Assembly: GCF_026966905.1 (NCBI RefSeq)
Contig: NZ_JAPUBN010000016.1
Coordinates: 62,001 to 126,000, forward strand
Length of the DNA stretch: 64,000 bases
Origin: Marinomonas phaeophyticola
GTDB taxonomy: Bacteria; Pseudomonadota; Gammaproteobacteria; Pseudomonadales; Marinomonadaceae
Direction of reading: 5' to 3'
Numbering within the stretch: position 1 is the first letter of the stretch; every line of letters starts with the position of its first letter. Shown one piece after another: positions 54,905-64,000 of this stretch. Both the position numbers and the translations under genes were made by a program. The notes under the pieces are model-generated. The model ran no database searches and was not told the origin of the DNA. It saw only the letters and a program-made list of their open reading frames with translations.

Positions 54905-56399
54905 ATGTCGAATATTGAGCAGACAAAATTACCCAACATCCTTATTTTTATGACAGATCAGCAAAGAGGAGATTCTGTACAGGATAAAGATATTGAGATG
55001 CCGCACCTGCGCGCATTAATGCAAGAAGGTATTACCTTTAATAGTACCTATAGCCCATCACCTCATTGCTGTCCGTCTAGAGCGTCTTTTTTTACCGCTC
55101 AATACCCTACTCAACATGAAGTATGGAACAACGTCTGCGTTCAAAATGCGCTTTCAAGAAAACTCAGCCCAGATGCTCAAGTATTCAGCGAAAAATTGGC
55201 GCAACAAAATTATGCCTTGTTTTTTGCTGGTAAATGGCATGTTTGCTATGAAACCGGACCGGAAGACCATGGTTTTCAAGAATTATTCGTCACTTCAAAT
55301 AAGGAGTCCAAACTGGACCCCACAAGCCAGTCGATGGCGACAGGCTGGGATGCTTATAAGGTTATAGCAGAAGCACAAGCACGCTCATCTACAGCAGCAA
55401 GGCAGCCAGGAGAAATCATTCGTCCAGGCTACCCTAACTATGTACATTATGGAGTAGATGAGAACCCGTTTAACGATAGAGGTGTTGTTGATTCAGCCCT
55501 AGAACAGTTACAAAAACTACGTCAAAGAAGCGTCGAAGAAGCACAGCAACCATGGATGATGTATGTGGGTACACTGGGTCCACATGATCCCTACTTTGTG
55601 CCTCAAGAGTTTTTGGATAAATACCAAGACACTGACATCAGTCTAACAGCGATTCATAAGGATAAAATGTTAGACAAACCCACTTTAAATAGAAAGGTAC
55701 AGGCACTTTTTAATCAGCTTTCCGATCAAGAAAAAATCGATTCGATACGTCACTATATGGCGTTTTGTACCTATGAAGACGCCCTTTTTGGTCTGATTGT
55801 GGAAGAGTTAAAAAAACACCCTGACTTCGATAACACTCTGATTATTTTCACCAGCGATCATGGTGACTACAAAGGCGAACATGGATTATGGTGCAAGGGG
55901 CTACCGGCTTTTAAAGGGGCATATCATATTCCGGCCGTTATGTATTGGAAGAACAAGATCGTTGCCCCCGGCGAGACAGGTGGACGATTTAATTTCACTT
56001 ACCGATCTAGCCCCAACCGTATTAAGTGCCGCCGAGACTCACTTTGACTCTCCAACCGTTGGCAAAACCTTATTACCTTACCTACTTGAACAGCCGAATG
56101 AAGCTAGGGATTACCTTTATACCCAAACCAATGGCAACGAGATTTATGGGATTCAACGGGGCGTATTTAATCATCACTGGAAGTTAATACATAACACTTA
56201 CGACAACGATGAACTATACGATTTAAAGACGGACCCAGACGAATTAATCAATTTAGCCCTTGATCCTGAATACCTGGACGTACGCAAAAGCCTATATCAA
56301 AAGCTATGGAAATTCGCTTATGACAATCAAGACAAAAATATTAACCCCTACATTTTTGTTGGTTTATCTGAGTTCGGACCTGCTTCAGCATTTATCTAA
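54905..56399 (+). pseudogene. Sulfatase gene with a one-base frameshift
   Basis: A formylglycine-dependent sulfatase, choline-sulfatase/arylsulfatase-like. The first frame (54905-56047) begins NILIFMTDQQRGD and holds the modification site HCCPSRASFF (Cys of the C-x-P-S-R motif, about residue 58), FAGKWHV and the metal site FTSDHGDYKGEHG. At 55978-55980 (ACAGGTGGAC) an extra G shifts the frame; the next frame continues VDDLISLTDLAPTVLSAA and TNGNEIYGIQRGVFNHHWKL and stops at 56399. Removing one base gives 497 residues, a normal length. Either a real 1-base insertion or a sequencing error. The formylglycine-generating enzyme gene is not in the window. Confidence 0.88.
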
Positions 56400-56561
56400 T
56401 GTATTCACTGAATAAACCCAAAGAATATTTTAAAAGACACCACCCTTTTAAATAAAGGCTAAAACAAACAGTAAGTATTTATTAACTATTAATTATAGTG
56501 CTGAGAAAAACAAGAAGTAAGCACTTATTAACTTCCTATAACAAATATAAAAGGATACAAA

Positions 56562-58268
56562 ATGAACGTTTGGACAATCACATCTTTTATAGGGTTTACC
56601 CTATTAGTTGCTGTTATTTCGTGGTGGTATACACGCAAAGAGGACTTAACAACAAGAGACGGTTTCTTTTTAGGAGGAAGAAGTCTTTCTGGCGTTTCCA
56701 TTGGTTTTTCCATTCTACTGACCAACTGGTCCGCCGAACAGCTTATTGGCTTAAACGGGCAAGGCTATTCGGTTGGCTTGTCTAATATGGGTTGGGCGGT
56801 TACTGCAGCCATTGCTTTTGTTATCACTGCCATTGTTTTCCTACCTATGTTTATCAAAAAAGGCATCACCACCATTCCTGATTTTATTGAAGCTAGATTT
56901 GGTGGAACCGCTCGAAATTTTATTGCTTGGTTGTTTCTCATTAATGTCGCCGTTGTCTTTTTGCCAACCATTGTTTATGCCGGTGCATTAGGCATGAGTA
57001 AGATTTTCAATGTCGCTGATATCTTTGGTATCAATGAAGATTCTGCATTGCTTGTTTCTATTTTCTTTATTACCGTGATTGGTGGTATTTATGCCATCTT
57101 TGGTGGTCTTAAAGCAGTTGTTATTTCAGATACGATTAATGGCTTTGGTTTTTTCGTCGGCAGTATCTTTATCTTAATTATGGGACTGATTGCGCTAGGT
57201 TCTGGCAGTATGGCTAATGGTGTAGAGCACCTTATCGTTGATCACCCTCAGATGCTAAATGCCGTTACGTCTCCTAAAGTATCGGTTCCATTTGGGGCGA
57301 TATTTACAGGCATGGTACTGATTAATATTTATTTTGTTTGTACGAATCAAATTATCATTCAACGAGCATTAGGGGCGAAAAGCGTTGCCGAAGGCCAAAA
57401 AGGGGTATTATTTGCAGGTGTTGTAAAAATAATCAGTATTTTAATCCTGATTGTGCCTGGCATTATTGCATTCCACCTATATGGCAATGAGAACATTCGC
57501 CCAGATGAAGCTTATCCCATTCTAACCAGCCGTCTATTACCGTCTTATATGGTGGGCTTTTTTGGCGCCGTATTGTTTGGAGCCATTATTTCTACGTTCA
57601 ATTCAACAATAAACTCTTGTTCAACCATTTTTGCTATTAATATCTACACACCTCTCAAGAAAGGTGATGTAAGTAATCAACAAAGTGTCTCAGCTGGTCG
57701 TATTTTCGGGACAGGGTTGGCTATTTTCTCAGCCTTAGGCGCTCCCTTTATTCAATACGCACCTCAAGGCCTGTACTTGTTTATGCAGGAATTTAATGCG
57801 CTGTTTTCTATTCCAATGCTACTTATGGTTGTGGTGGCTATCTTCTTTAAAAAAGCCACAGTACAAACAACCATTTCAGGCATGCTGGTGTATATTGCTC
57901 TTTATTTATTTTTCAAATTTGGTTACACGGGCTGGGATCTACACTTCTTACATAAAACAGCCATCTATTTTTTCTGTGGTCTTGCGGTTACCCTATTGTT
58001 GACCCATTACTTCCCAAGTACCTCCGTTGAAGTAGAATCGCACAACACCGCTAAAGTAAATATAGAGAATTGGAAACACCTAAGAATAGCGTCCATCATG
58101 ACTCTTGTACTCATGGTTGCAACCTACGTCATCGCGTCACCATTAGGCATTGTTGCGCCGATATCAGAGGTGCCAATGAACTTACTGTATATTACTCTGG
58201 CATCCATCGCGGCCGTTATCATCACCAATAGCGTGGTGAAAAAGGTTTCTCAAACTTATTTTTCATAA
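56562..58268 (+). CDS. Sodium/solute symporter (SSS family)
   Basis: A 568-residue inner-membrane symporter of the SSS/SLC5 family (LeuT fold, like PutP and SGLT). About 13-14 hydrophobic segments. Family landmarks: FFLGGRSLSGVSIGFSILLTNWSAEQLIG (N-terminal region, about residues 30-58, cited in pieces), YAIFGGLKAVVISDTINGFG (about 177-196), and NIYFVCTNQIIIQRALGAKS near 255-275. AAGGA six bases before the ATG. It is downstream of the sulfatase gene and the two probably form an import-and-desulfation unit under the LysR gene. Substrate could be a sulfated sugar or osmolyte, unknown. Confidence 0.92.
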   Translation: MNVWTITSFIGFTLLVAVISWWYTRKEDLTTRDGFFLGGRSLSGVSIGFSILLTNWSAEQLIGLNGQGYSVGLSNMGWAVTAAIAFVITAIVFLPMFIKKGITTIPDFIEARFGGTARNFIAWLFLINVAVVFLPTIVYAGALGMSKIFNVADIFGINEDSALLVSIFFITVIGGIYAIFGGLKAVVISDTINGFGFFVGSIFILIMGLIALGSGSMANGVEHLIVDHPQMLNAVTSPKVSVPFGAIFTGMVLINIYFVCTNQIIIQRALGAKSVAEGQKGVLFAGVVKIISILILIVPGIIAFHLYGNENIRPDEAYPILTSRLLPSYMVGFFGAVLFGAIISTFNSTINSCSTIFAINIYTPLKKGDVSNQQSVSAGRIFGTGLAIFSALGAPFIQYAPQGLYLFMQEFNALFSIPMLLMVVVAIFFKKATVQTTISGMLVYIALYLFFKFGYTGWDLHFLHKTAIYFFCGLAVTLLLTHYFPSTSVEVESHNTAKVNIENWKHLRIASIMTLVLMVATYVIASPLGIVAPISEVPMNLLYITLASIAAVIITNSVVKKVSQTYFS

Positions 58269-58279
58269 CGAGTAGGATC

Positions 58280-58313
58280 GCAAAGTTGTCGTGAACCATC
58301 GTGACAACTTTGC
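58280..58313 (+). other. Perfect 11-bp hairpin after the symporter gene
   Basis: GCAAAGTTGTC (58280-58290) and GACAACTTTGC (58303-58313) are exact inverted copies around a 12-base loop, 12 bases after the stop. There is no T-run (CTCAAT follows), so it is not a canonical terminator but may stabilise the 3' end or be an operator. Confidence 0.6.
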
Positions 58314-58526
58314 CTCAATAGGTCATCGGCACCGGTTTGTCTTCTTAATGCTAGCAAGATGACAAACTAAGGTAGAAGATTTACTTCCAAACTCGACATT
58401 ATGGCCCTAACTGTCTATAGTCGCCCTCTCCCGTGGTTGATGTTTATTTATGCAATAAATGTGTCATTTTTTATTGGCTCATCTCCTCACTATTCTTATC
58501 TTATTAATTCAATTCAGGACACTTTT

Positions 58527-60110
58527 TTGATCTCCACAGCAAACATCACCATGCAGTTTGGTGCGACCCCTTTATTTGAAAATATTTCCGTAAAATTTGG
58601 CAATGGTAACCGTTATGGTTTAATCGGCGCGAACGGTTGTGGCAAATCCACTTTCATGAAAATTTTAACCGGTGAACTGGTGCCAACCTCAGGTAACGTT
58701 TCCATCACTCCCGGTGAGAAAGTCGGCACACTTAGTCAGAACCAATTCGCATTCGAAGAATACACCGTCGTCGATGCCGTTATTATGGGGGATACGGCGC
58801 TGTGGAATGTAAAGCAAGAGCGTGACGCGATTTACGCTAACCCAGACATGTCAGAAGAAGACGGTATGCGTGCAGGCGAGTTAGAAGCTGAGTATGCCGA
58901 AATGGATGGTTACAGTGCGGAAAGTCGCGCTGGAGACATTCTCCTTGAAGCGGGTATAGATGAACCCGAGCATTTTTTACTAATGAGTCAAGTACCACCA
59001 GGTAGAAAATTACGAGTATTGTTAGCACAAGCGCTCTTTGCTAATCCAGATATTTTATTACTTGATGAGCCTACCAACAACTTGGATATCCATACTATTA
59101 GTTGGTTAGCGGATGTATTGAACCAACGTAAATGCACCATGGTGATTATTTCCCACGATAGGCACTTTTTGAACTCTGTGTGTACTCATATGGCAGACAT
59201 TGATTACGGTGAATTACGCGTTTATCCAGGTAATTATGATTACTTCCTAGAGGCATCGTCATTAATACGCGAACAATTATTACTAGAAAACTCAAAGAAA
59301 AGTGCTGAGATCGACGAGTTACAAGCCTTTGTTAACCGTTTTTCTGCCAATGCGTCAAAGGCCAAACAAGCCAGTTCACGTGCGAAGAAGATGGATAAAA
59401 TTGAATTATCTGAAGTGAAGTCTTCTAGCCGAATGACACCTTCAATTAGTTTAAAACAAGATAAAAGGTTACATCGCCAGGCCTTAATTCTGGAAGAGCT
59501 TAGCCACGGTTTTGAGGACGATCCTTTATTTACCAATGGCAGCCTAATTCTAGAGGCAGGCGCTAAACTTGCGGTTATTGGTGAAAATGGTGCGGGTAAA
59601 ACCACCTTCTTACGTTGTTTAGTGGATGAACTTCAAGCCAATCACGGTTCTGTAAAATGGTCTGAGAATGCCGTTATTGGCTACTGTCCTCAAGATAGCA
59701 GCGCCGATTTTGATTCTGATATGACGCTGTTTGATTGGATGTCTTTGTGGCGTACGGCAAAACACGATGATTTAAAAGTGCGAGCCATGTTAGGCCGTTT
59801 ACTCTTTACTGCGGATGATTTTAACAAGAAAGTCCGTGTGTGCTCCGGTGGTGAAAAGAACCGCTTGTTGTTTGGCAAACTGATGATGATGGATCTCAAC
59901 GTACTCATTATGGACGAGCCAACAAACCATATGGATATGGAAGCCATTGAAGCTCTTAATAATGCCTTATTAGAATTTGATGGCACGCTTATTTTTGTTA
60001 GTCACGACAGACAGTTCGTCTCGTCTTTGGCGACTCGTATCGTCGAGATCAAAAATAAAGAAGTCATCGACTTTCAAGGTACTTACGATGAGTATTTAAC
60101 GCACCACTGA
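58527..60110 (+). CDS. ybiT: ABC-F family ATPase YbiT
   Basis: A 527-residue cytosolic ABC-F protein; such proteins bind the ribosomal E site and affect translation. Two ATPase domains, each with Walker A ([16 protein letters not shown] near residue 35; [15 protein letters not shown] near 355), signature ([30 protein letters not shown]) and Walker B ([22 protein letters not shown]), joined by a long helical linker. It follows E. coli YbiT from end to end, beginning [20 protein letters not shown]. The start is a TTG at 58527 with AGGA seven bases upstream; an ATG at 58401 would add 42 residues of hydrophobic sequence that has no counterpart in the family. Confidence 0.9.
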   Translation: MISTANITMQFGATPLFENISVKFGNGNRYGLIGANGCGKSTFMKILTGELVPTSGNVSITPGEKVGTLSQNQFAFEEYTVVDAVIMGDTALWNVKQERDAIYANPDMSEEDGMRAGELEAEYAEMDGYSAESRAGDILLEAGIDEPEHFLLMSQVPPGRKLRVLLAQALFANPDILLLDEPTNNLDIHTISWLADVLNQRKCTMVIISHDRHFLNSVCTHMADIDYGELRVYPGNYDYFLEASSLIREQLLLENSKKSAEIDELQAFVNRFSANASKAKQASSRAKKMDKIELSEVKSSSRMTPSISLKQDKRLHRQALILEELSHGFEDDPLFTNGSLILEAGAKLAVIGENGAGKTTFLRCLVDELQANHGSVKWSENAVIGYCPQDSSADFDSDMTLFDWMSLWRTAKHDDLKVRAMLGRLLFTADDFNKKVRVCSGGEKNRLLFGKLMMMDLNVLIMDEPTNHMDMEAIEALNNALLEFDGTLIFVSHDRQFVSSLATRIVEIKNKEVIDFQGTYDEYLTHH

Positions 60111-60133
60111 TCCTCTACTCAGAGCGATCAATC

Positions 60134-60176
60134 CTCAAAAAGGGCATCTATGAATTCAATCGTTGCCCTTTTTGAG
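60134..60176 (+). terminator. Hairpin after ybiT
   Basis: CTCAAAAAGGGC (60134-60145) pairs with GCCCTTTTTGAG (60165-60176). The A-tract and T-tract are part of the stem, as in many U-tract-flanked terminators, and it may work in either direction. Confidence 0.7.
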
Positions 60177-60235
60177 AATGACTTTCTATCAAGGAACCTT
60201 GCTGGCTATCGTTCTCTTTCTTTTACTTCCCTTCT

Positions 60236-60619
60236 CTAAGGTAAATCCACCAGCACGCTTTTACCTCCGTATTGATGAACAGAATCATGGGCTCTCACTT
60301 CTACCCTTTGCAAACCCGTAGGTTTCTTGAATTGTAGTCCTCGGGTAAAAGGCTGTTCATTTTCATGAGGATGTAATAACACTCGAGTAGCTATAACCTC
60401 ACCATCTTCATTCAATACTTCCCAACGATCTGCATAATGATCCCAACCACTGTCTTCGTGTAAAACGGTCGCCTGCATATTACATAAGGAGGCAGAACAA
60501 TCCACATTCACTTTTATGATGTCTGCTTCTCCGGCTAGCGCATTAGCACCCCACAATAACAAGCTGAAACCAGCAAAAATACCTATTTTTATTGAACTTA
60601 ACGTCTTTTCTACTCTCAT
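60236..60619 (-). CDS. Small periplasmic protein of unknown function
   Basis: A 127-residue protein with signal peptide (about 1-30, ending ALAGEAD). The mature part is beta-rich with two Cys (VDCSASLCNMQ, about 40-50), which may form a disulfide, and DRWEVLNEDGEVIATRVLLHPHENEQPF, ending VLVDLP. The pattern resembles an immunoglobulin-like fold. GGAG eight bases before ATG 60619 supports the start. Unrecognised; it lies between ybiT and the SulP gene, divergent from the latter. Confidence 0.65.
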   Translation of the reverse strand: MRVEKTLSSIKIGIFAGFSLLLWGANALAGEADIIKVNVDCSASLCNMQATVLHEDSGWDHYADRWEVLNEDGEVIATRVLLHPHENEQPFTRGLQFKKPTGLQRVEVRAHDSVHQYGGKSVLVDLP

Positions 60620-60757
60620 TGTATCCACTCCCCTAATAAGTCAAATTAGTAATATCGATATTCATTTTAGTAATAAGAGGCGATTTTGCCCTCTTTCTTA
60701 TGTTAATTTACCCATCTCATTTATTCCGTCTTATATCACTCAACTAAGTAGACTGTC

Positions 60758-62476
60758 ATGCAACTAAACAATGTACTGCCATTGCAAAACTGGCTGAAAT
60801 CCTACTCTAAAACATCGATGACCAATGATTTCATTGCTGGGATCATTGCCACTATTGTCATGGTTCCCCAAGGAATGGCTTATGCATTGTTGGCAGGTGT
60901 ACCGGCGGAATACGGTTTATACTGTGCTATTTTACCCACGCTGCTTTACGCTTTATTGGGTAGCAGTCGCAGCTTATCTGTCGGGCCTGCGGCTTTGATC
61001 TCTATCATGGTGGCTAGTTCCATTGGTGCGCTTAATCCACAAACTGACGCTGAGTATCTACATTATGCCGTCAACATCTCTTTTTTAGCGGGTCTATTTT
61101 TAATCGCTATGAGGTTGTTTCGACTAGGCAGCATCACCAATTTCATCAGCATGCCGGTTGTCAGTGGCTTTACCAGTGCGTCTGCTATCATCATTACGGC
61201 TAGCCAACTGAAGCATATCGTTGGTATTCCAGTCGCGTCTGGACTCAGTTTTGACGAGACGCTTTGGCAGTTAGGAACACACATCGGAGAAATAAATTAC
61301 ACTACCTTGTTTGCGGGCATACTTTCCTGTTTTGCTCTTTGGTATTTCAAAGGTCACTTTCCAAAATTAGTTAAGAAGCTGGCTCTTCCGACGTGGCTAG
61401 ATCAAGCGATTAGTAAAGCAGGCCCCATGTTTGTGGTATTAATTGGGGCGGTTTTAGTTGGTGTGTTTGATTTACATGAAACCGCAAACATCGCCATTGT
61501 TGGTTTAATTCCAGATGGCTTGCCTTCTTTGCAATTTGTCCCTGTAGACATCGCACTTTGGAAAAGCATTGCTTTACCTTCTTTCTTGATCGCTTTAATG
61601 TGTTTCGTCACCAGCATTACGGTCGGCACCAGCTTAGCCGGAAAACGCAAAGAGCGTATCGATGCAAACCAAGAATTATTAGCACTTGGGGCCGCCAATT
61701 TAGGGGCGGCATTTAGTGGCACCTTCGCATTAGCTGCGAGTATGAGTCGTTCTGCGGTGAATCATAGTGCCGGAGCAGAAACCACGATTGCCAGCATGGT
61801 ATGTGCCTTAGGTGTACTACTTACATTGTTATTTTTAACACCGCTATTCTATTTTTTACCGCTTGTGGTATTAGGTGCCATCGTTATCATGTCAGTAAGC
61901 TCTCTTATTGAGTTTCATCAAATTCAGCGTTGCTGGAAGCTTAACAAAGCCGATGCTTACAGTCTGCTTGCCACCTTTATTACGGTATTGGTTTTTGGCA
62001 TTGAAATTGGTATTTGCGTTGGTATTATTGGCTCAGTTATCCTGATTATTCACCGTGCTAGTCACCCTCATATCGCCATTGTAGGACGAGTAGGCAAAAG
62101 TGAGCACTTTCGGAATATAGAACGTCATGATGTGCATATCGATAAGCATGTACTCGCAATACGAGTCGATGAAAGTATTTATTTTTCAAACGTACAATGC
62201 ATAGAAAACTTTGTCTTCGAAGCCTGCTATAAACGACCAGAAACACGCCATGTTGTGCTTATTTTTAGCTCCGTCAGTTTCGTCGATACCACGGCGGTTG
62301 ATGCCTTAGATAATATGATAGGCAAGTTCAAAAATTTAAATGTACAACTGCATTTAGCCGAAGTAAAAGGTCCTGTCATGGACCAATTACAAGACTCACA
62401 GTTTGTAAGCGACTTAACCCCAGGGAAAATTTATTTCACAACAGATGAAGCACTCAAAAGCCTTACAACTTTGTAA
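60758..62476 (+). CDS. SulP-family anion transporter with STAS domain
   Basis: A 572-residue SulP/SLC26 transporter. Signature IVMVPQGMAYALLAGVPAEYGL near residue 33-54, about 12 hydrophobic segments, then a STAS domain from about 460 (VLAIRVDESIYFSN, SSVSFVDTTAVDALDNM). It differs from the other SulP at 3321 (around one third identity by eye) and lacks the C-terminal cysteine motif. It has no adjacent LysR gene. Substrate not assignable; sulfate or bicarbonate are the usual ones. The 3' end forms part of its terminator. Confidence 0.9.
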   Translation: MQLNNVLPLQNWLKSYSKTSMTNDFIAGIIATIVMVPQGMAYALLAGVPAEYGLYCAILPTLLYALLGSSRSLSVGPAALISIMVASSIGALNPQTDAEYLHYAVNISFLAGLFLIAMRLFRLGSITNFISMPVVSGFTSASAIIITASQLKHIVGIPVASGLSFDETLWQLGTHIGEINYTTLFAGILSCFALWYFKGHFPKLVKKLALPTWLDQAISKAGPMFVVLIGAVLVGVFDLHETANIAIVGLIPDGLPSLQFVPVDIALWKSIALPSFLIALMCFVTSITVGTSLAGKRKERIDANQELLALGAANLGAAFSGTFALAASMSRSAVNHSAGAETTIASMVCALGVLLTLLFLTPLFYFLPLVVLGAIVIMSVSSLIEFHQIQRCWKLNKADAYSLLATFITVLVFGIEIGICVGIIGSVILIIHRASHPHIAIVGRVGKSEHFRNIERHDVHIDKHVLAIRVDESIYFSNVQCIENFVFEACYKRPETRHVVLIFSSVSFVDTTAVDALDNMIGKFKNLNVQLHLAEVKGPVMDQLQDSQFVSDLTPGKIYFTTDEALKSLTTL

Positions 62477-62484
62477 GGCTTTTG
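62455..62484 (+). terminator. Terminator overlapping the SulP stop codon
   Basis: CAAAAGCCTTACAA and TTGTAAGGCTTTTG are a perfect 14-bp inverted pair with a two-base centre. T-tract is within the stem end; a weak terminator spanning the stop codon. Confidence 0.7.
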
Positions 62485-62622
62485 CCCACTATAATAGTTT
62501 CATTGCTCTCATTTATTACAACTACAAAATGAAACAAAATTATCGAAATCTTAATTTTACGTGGTGGTAGTAAGCCACTATCATTGACCATACTTTTAGG
62601 ATCTCCGTGGGCTTTTTCTTCT

Positions 62623-64000
62623 ATGACAATTAATCAAATGATCAGTACGGTAATCGCCATTGTTGTGGCGACTACGATAACCTTATTCACAGTCACTCAT
62701 ATCAACCTTAATAGTAATGAAACCGCTATTAAGCAACAAATCAAACTGTCCAGCGCTGTCGCTACACTAAAAGATGCTCGCTATTACGTTGTTCAAGTAC
62801 AGCAATTCCTCACAGACATAGGAGCAACACGTAGTAATGAAGCCTTGCCTGAAGCAAAAGCAAGCTTAGATGGCGCGATTAACAGTTTTGAACATCTCAT
62901 AAAAATACTACCTGACCAACAAGAGCACATTAAAAAATTAGAACGCCAACTTAACATGGCTTATACCGCTGGTGTAAAAATGGGTGATGCCTATATTAAT
63001 TTAGGCACCGAAGCGGGTAACAAGATGATGAAGGGAGATGGCGGACTAGATGATGAATCATCCAAACTCGCAGAGGAACTGGATAACCTCTCATTGAATT
63101 TAGAGAAAGAGCTCGACGAAAGTGCTGAAAAAGCACTCAAATCCATAGACAATGCTGGCTCTATTATCCTTGTGAGCCTGATCGTTTCGGCGGTATTAAC
63201 TCTCATTTCCATTCTAATATTACGCCGTCGTATCTTACCTAATCTACATCGCTTAGATGAATCATTAAACAATATTGCCAGTGGTTCTCGTGACCTAACA
63301 CTGCGTTTAAAAGAAGATGGCAATGATGAATTAACGGCTATAGCAAAATCTTTTAACCGCTTTATTTCTTCGATTAATGCATTGATTTTAGATACTCAGA
63401 ATAAAGCCTTTAAACTGGCAGAAGAAGGTGAACAAATGAGTCAATCATCTCAGCAAACCAGTAAAGGAATGGCTTTATTAGAAGCAGAAACACAAAAAAT
63501 TGCTGTTTCAATCGATGAAATGCAGCAAACTGTACATTATGTAACGGAAGGTGCTGTCCGTACAGCTGACTCAGCAAAACAATCTGATACAGATGCAACT
63601 CAAGTTGAAAAAATTGTTGGGGCAAGTGTCGCCTCAATCAGTCAACTAGCTAAAGATGTACAACAAGCTTCCGAAGCATTACTTTCTTTAGAAGAAAATA
63701 CCGCCAATGTTGGTAGCATATTAGATGTGATTCGTGGCATTGCGGATCAAACCAATCTATTAGCGCTAAATGCCGCGATTGAAGCGGCAAGAGCAGGAGA
63801 ATATGGTCGTGGGTTTGCGGTTGTTGCTGATGAAGTACGAACATTAGCACGTAGAACACAGGAATCGACAGAACAAATCCAAACTATGATCTCTCAGCTA
63901 CAACAAGGTGCCCATGATGCGGTGACGGTGATGGCAAATAGCCGTACTCAAGCCGAAACTACGGTAGCAGAAGCCCATCAAGCCAGTGCAGCCTTATCAC
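62623..64000 (+). CDS. Methyl-accepting chemotaxis protein, truncated by the window end
   Basis: The frame starts at ATG 62623 (another ATG at 62638) and stays open to the last base, so at least 459 residues are seen. N-terminal membrane helix (about 8-28), helical periplasmic sensor (about 30-180), second membrane helix (about 185-205; [19 protein letters not shown]), HAMP (about 205-260) and a cytoplasmic signalling domain with the tip [21 protein letters not shown] then [17 protein letters not shown]. It resembles HBM-type sensors. The remaining C-terminus is beyond 64000. No clear ribosome site. It is the second chemoreceptor in the window (other at 22465). Confidence 0.9.
   Translation, partial: MTINQMISTVIAIVVATTITLFTVTHINLNSNETAIKQQIKLSSAVATLKDARYYVVQVQQFLTDIGATRSNEALPEAKASLDGAINSFEHLIKILPDQQEHIKKLERQLNMAYTAGVKMGDAYINLGTEAGNKMMKGDGGLDDESSKLAEELDNLSLNLEKELDESAEKALKSIDNAGSIILVSLIVSAVLTLISILILRRRILPNLHRLDESLNNIASGSRDLTLRLKEDGNDELTAIAKSFNRFISSINALILDTQNKAFKLAEEGEQMSQSSQQTSKGMALLEAETQKIAVSIDEMQQTVHYVTEGAVRTADSAKQSDTDATQVEKIVGASVASISQLAKDVQQASEALLSLEENTANVGSILDVIRGIADQTNLLALNAAIEAARAGEYGRGFAVVADEVRTLARRTQESTEQIQTMISQLQQGAHDAVTVMANSRTQAETTVAEAHQASAALS

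Noticed and set aside
58401-58526. N-terminal extension of the YbiT reading frame (ATG 58401)
   Set aside because: A TTG with a good ribosome site gives the family start; the extension is hydrophobic and without counterpart in YbiT.

Overview
The window is chromosomal DNA from a marine gammaproteobacterium, most likely a Marinomonas-like member of the Oceanospirillales. This rests on gene content and protein character (dnaK-dnaJ-grpE, recN-fur-bamE-rnfH-ratA, smpB-ssrA, flgP-flgT, DUF3392, many LysR regulators, Na+-coupled transporters) and not on a database search. I see no prophage, insertion sequence, CRISPR array or origin. The accessory content is small metabolic islands, decayed gene fragments and repeats.

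Layout. 1-5100: a partial unknown gene, a GDSL esterase, a GH114-type secreted glycosidase, and a LysR regulator divergent from a SulP transporter. 5200-10400 (minus strand): nitroreductase nfsB, a remnant of pobA, an MscS channel with two small membrane-anchored proteins, a 37-residue membrane protein missing from ordinary ORF lists, an esterase, and dinB behind a LexA box. 10550-14480 (plus): a lipoprotein, flgP and flgT (flagellar basal-body proteins), a ZapB-like coiled coil, a small outer-membrane protein and a large ProQ/FinO-domain protein. 14497-15941: tRNA-Tyr on the plus strand converges on an eight-gene tRNA array on the minus strand; between them lie a G-poor C-rich stretch and about 17 copies of the heptamer GATTAGC. 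15960-27650: polysaccharide deacetylase, threonine degradation kbl-tdh, nudC, ppnN, a peroxiredoxin, a chemoreceptor, a MocR regulator, and PilZ and DUF501 proteins.

27770-31810 is the glycerol regulon (glpK, glpR, glpD) with two matching palindromes that fit GlpR operators. It is followed by a TSUP exporter and a LysR regulator. Between that regulator and gap lies a probable intergenic small RNA (about 33791-33970) with its own promoter, three hairpins and a terminator. 34064-41425 holds gap, DUF3392, a uridine-kinase-like gene and dnaJ-dnaK-grpE with a heat-shock promoter. 41788-45194 looks like the marine D-glutamate catabolic locus dgcA-dgcN with divergent dgcR, plus the wreck of an amino-acid binding-protein gene. 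45400-51260 is conserved housekeeping: recN (LexA box), fur, bamE, rnfH, a frameshifted ratA, an NSS transporter, smpB and ssrA.

51400-64000 is more accessory: three transcription units around LysR regulators, a frameshifted sulfatase next to a sodium/solute symporter, ABC-F protein YbiT, a second SulP transporter and a chemoreceptor cut by the window end.

Two genes (ratA, the sulfatase) are each broken by one base and become full length if the base is corrected, so they are either recent mutations or sequencing errors. Two other fragments (pobA, the binding protein) are real decay. No wholly new multi-gene system is evident. The best candidates for undescribed biology are the small RNA, the heptamer repeat between convergent tRNA units, and the acidic-tailed ProQ-domain protein.
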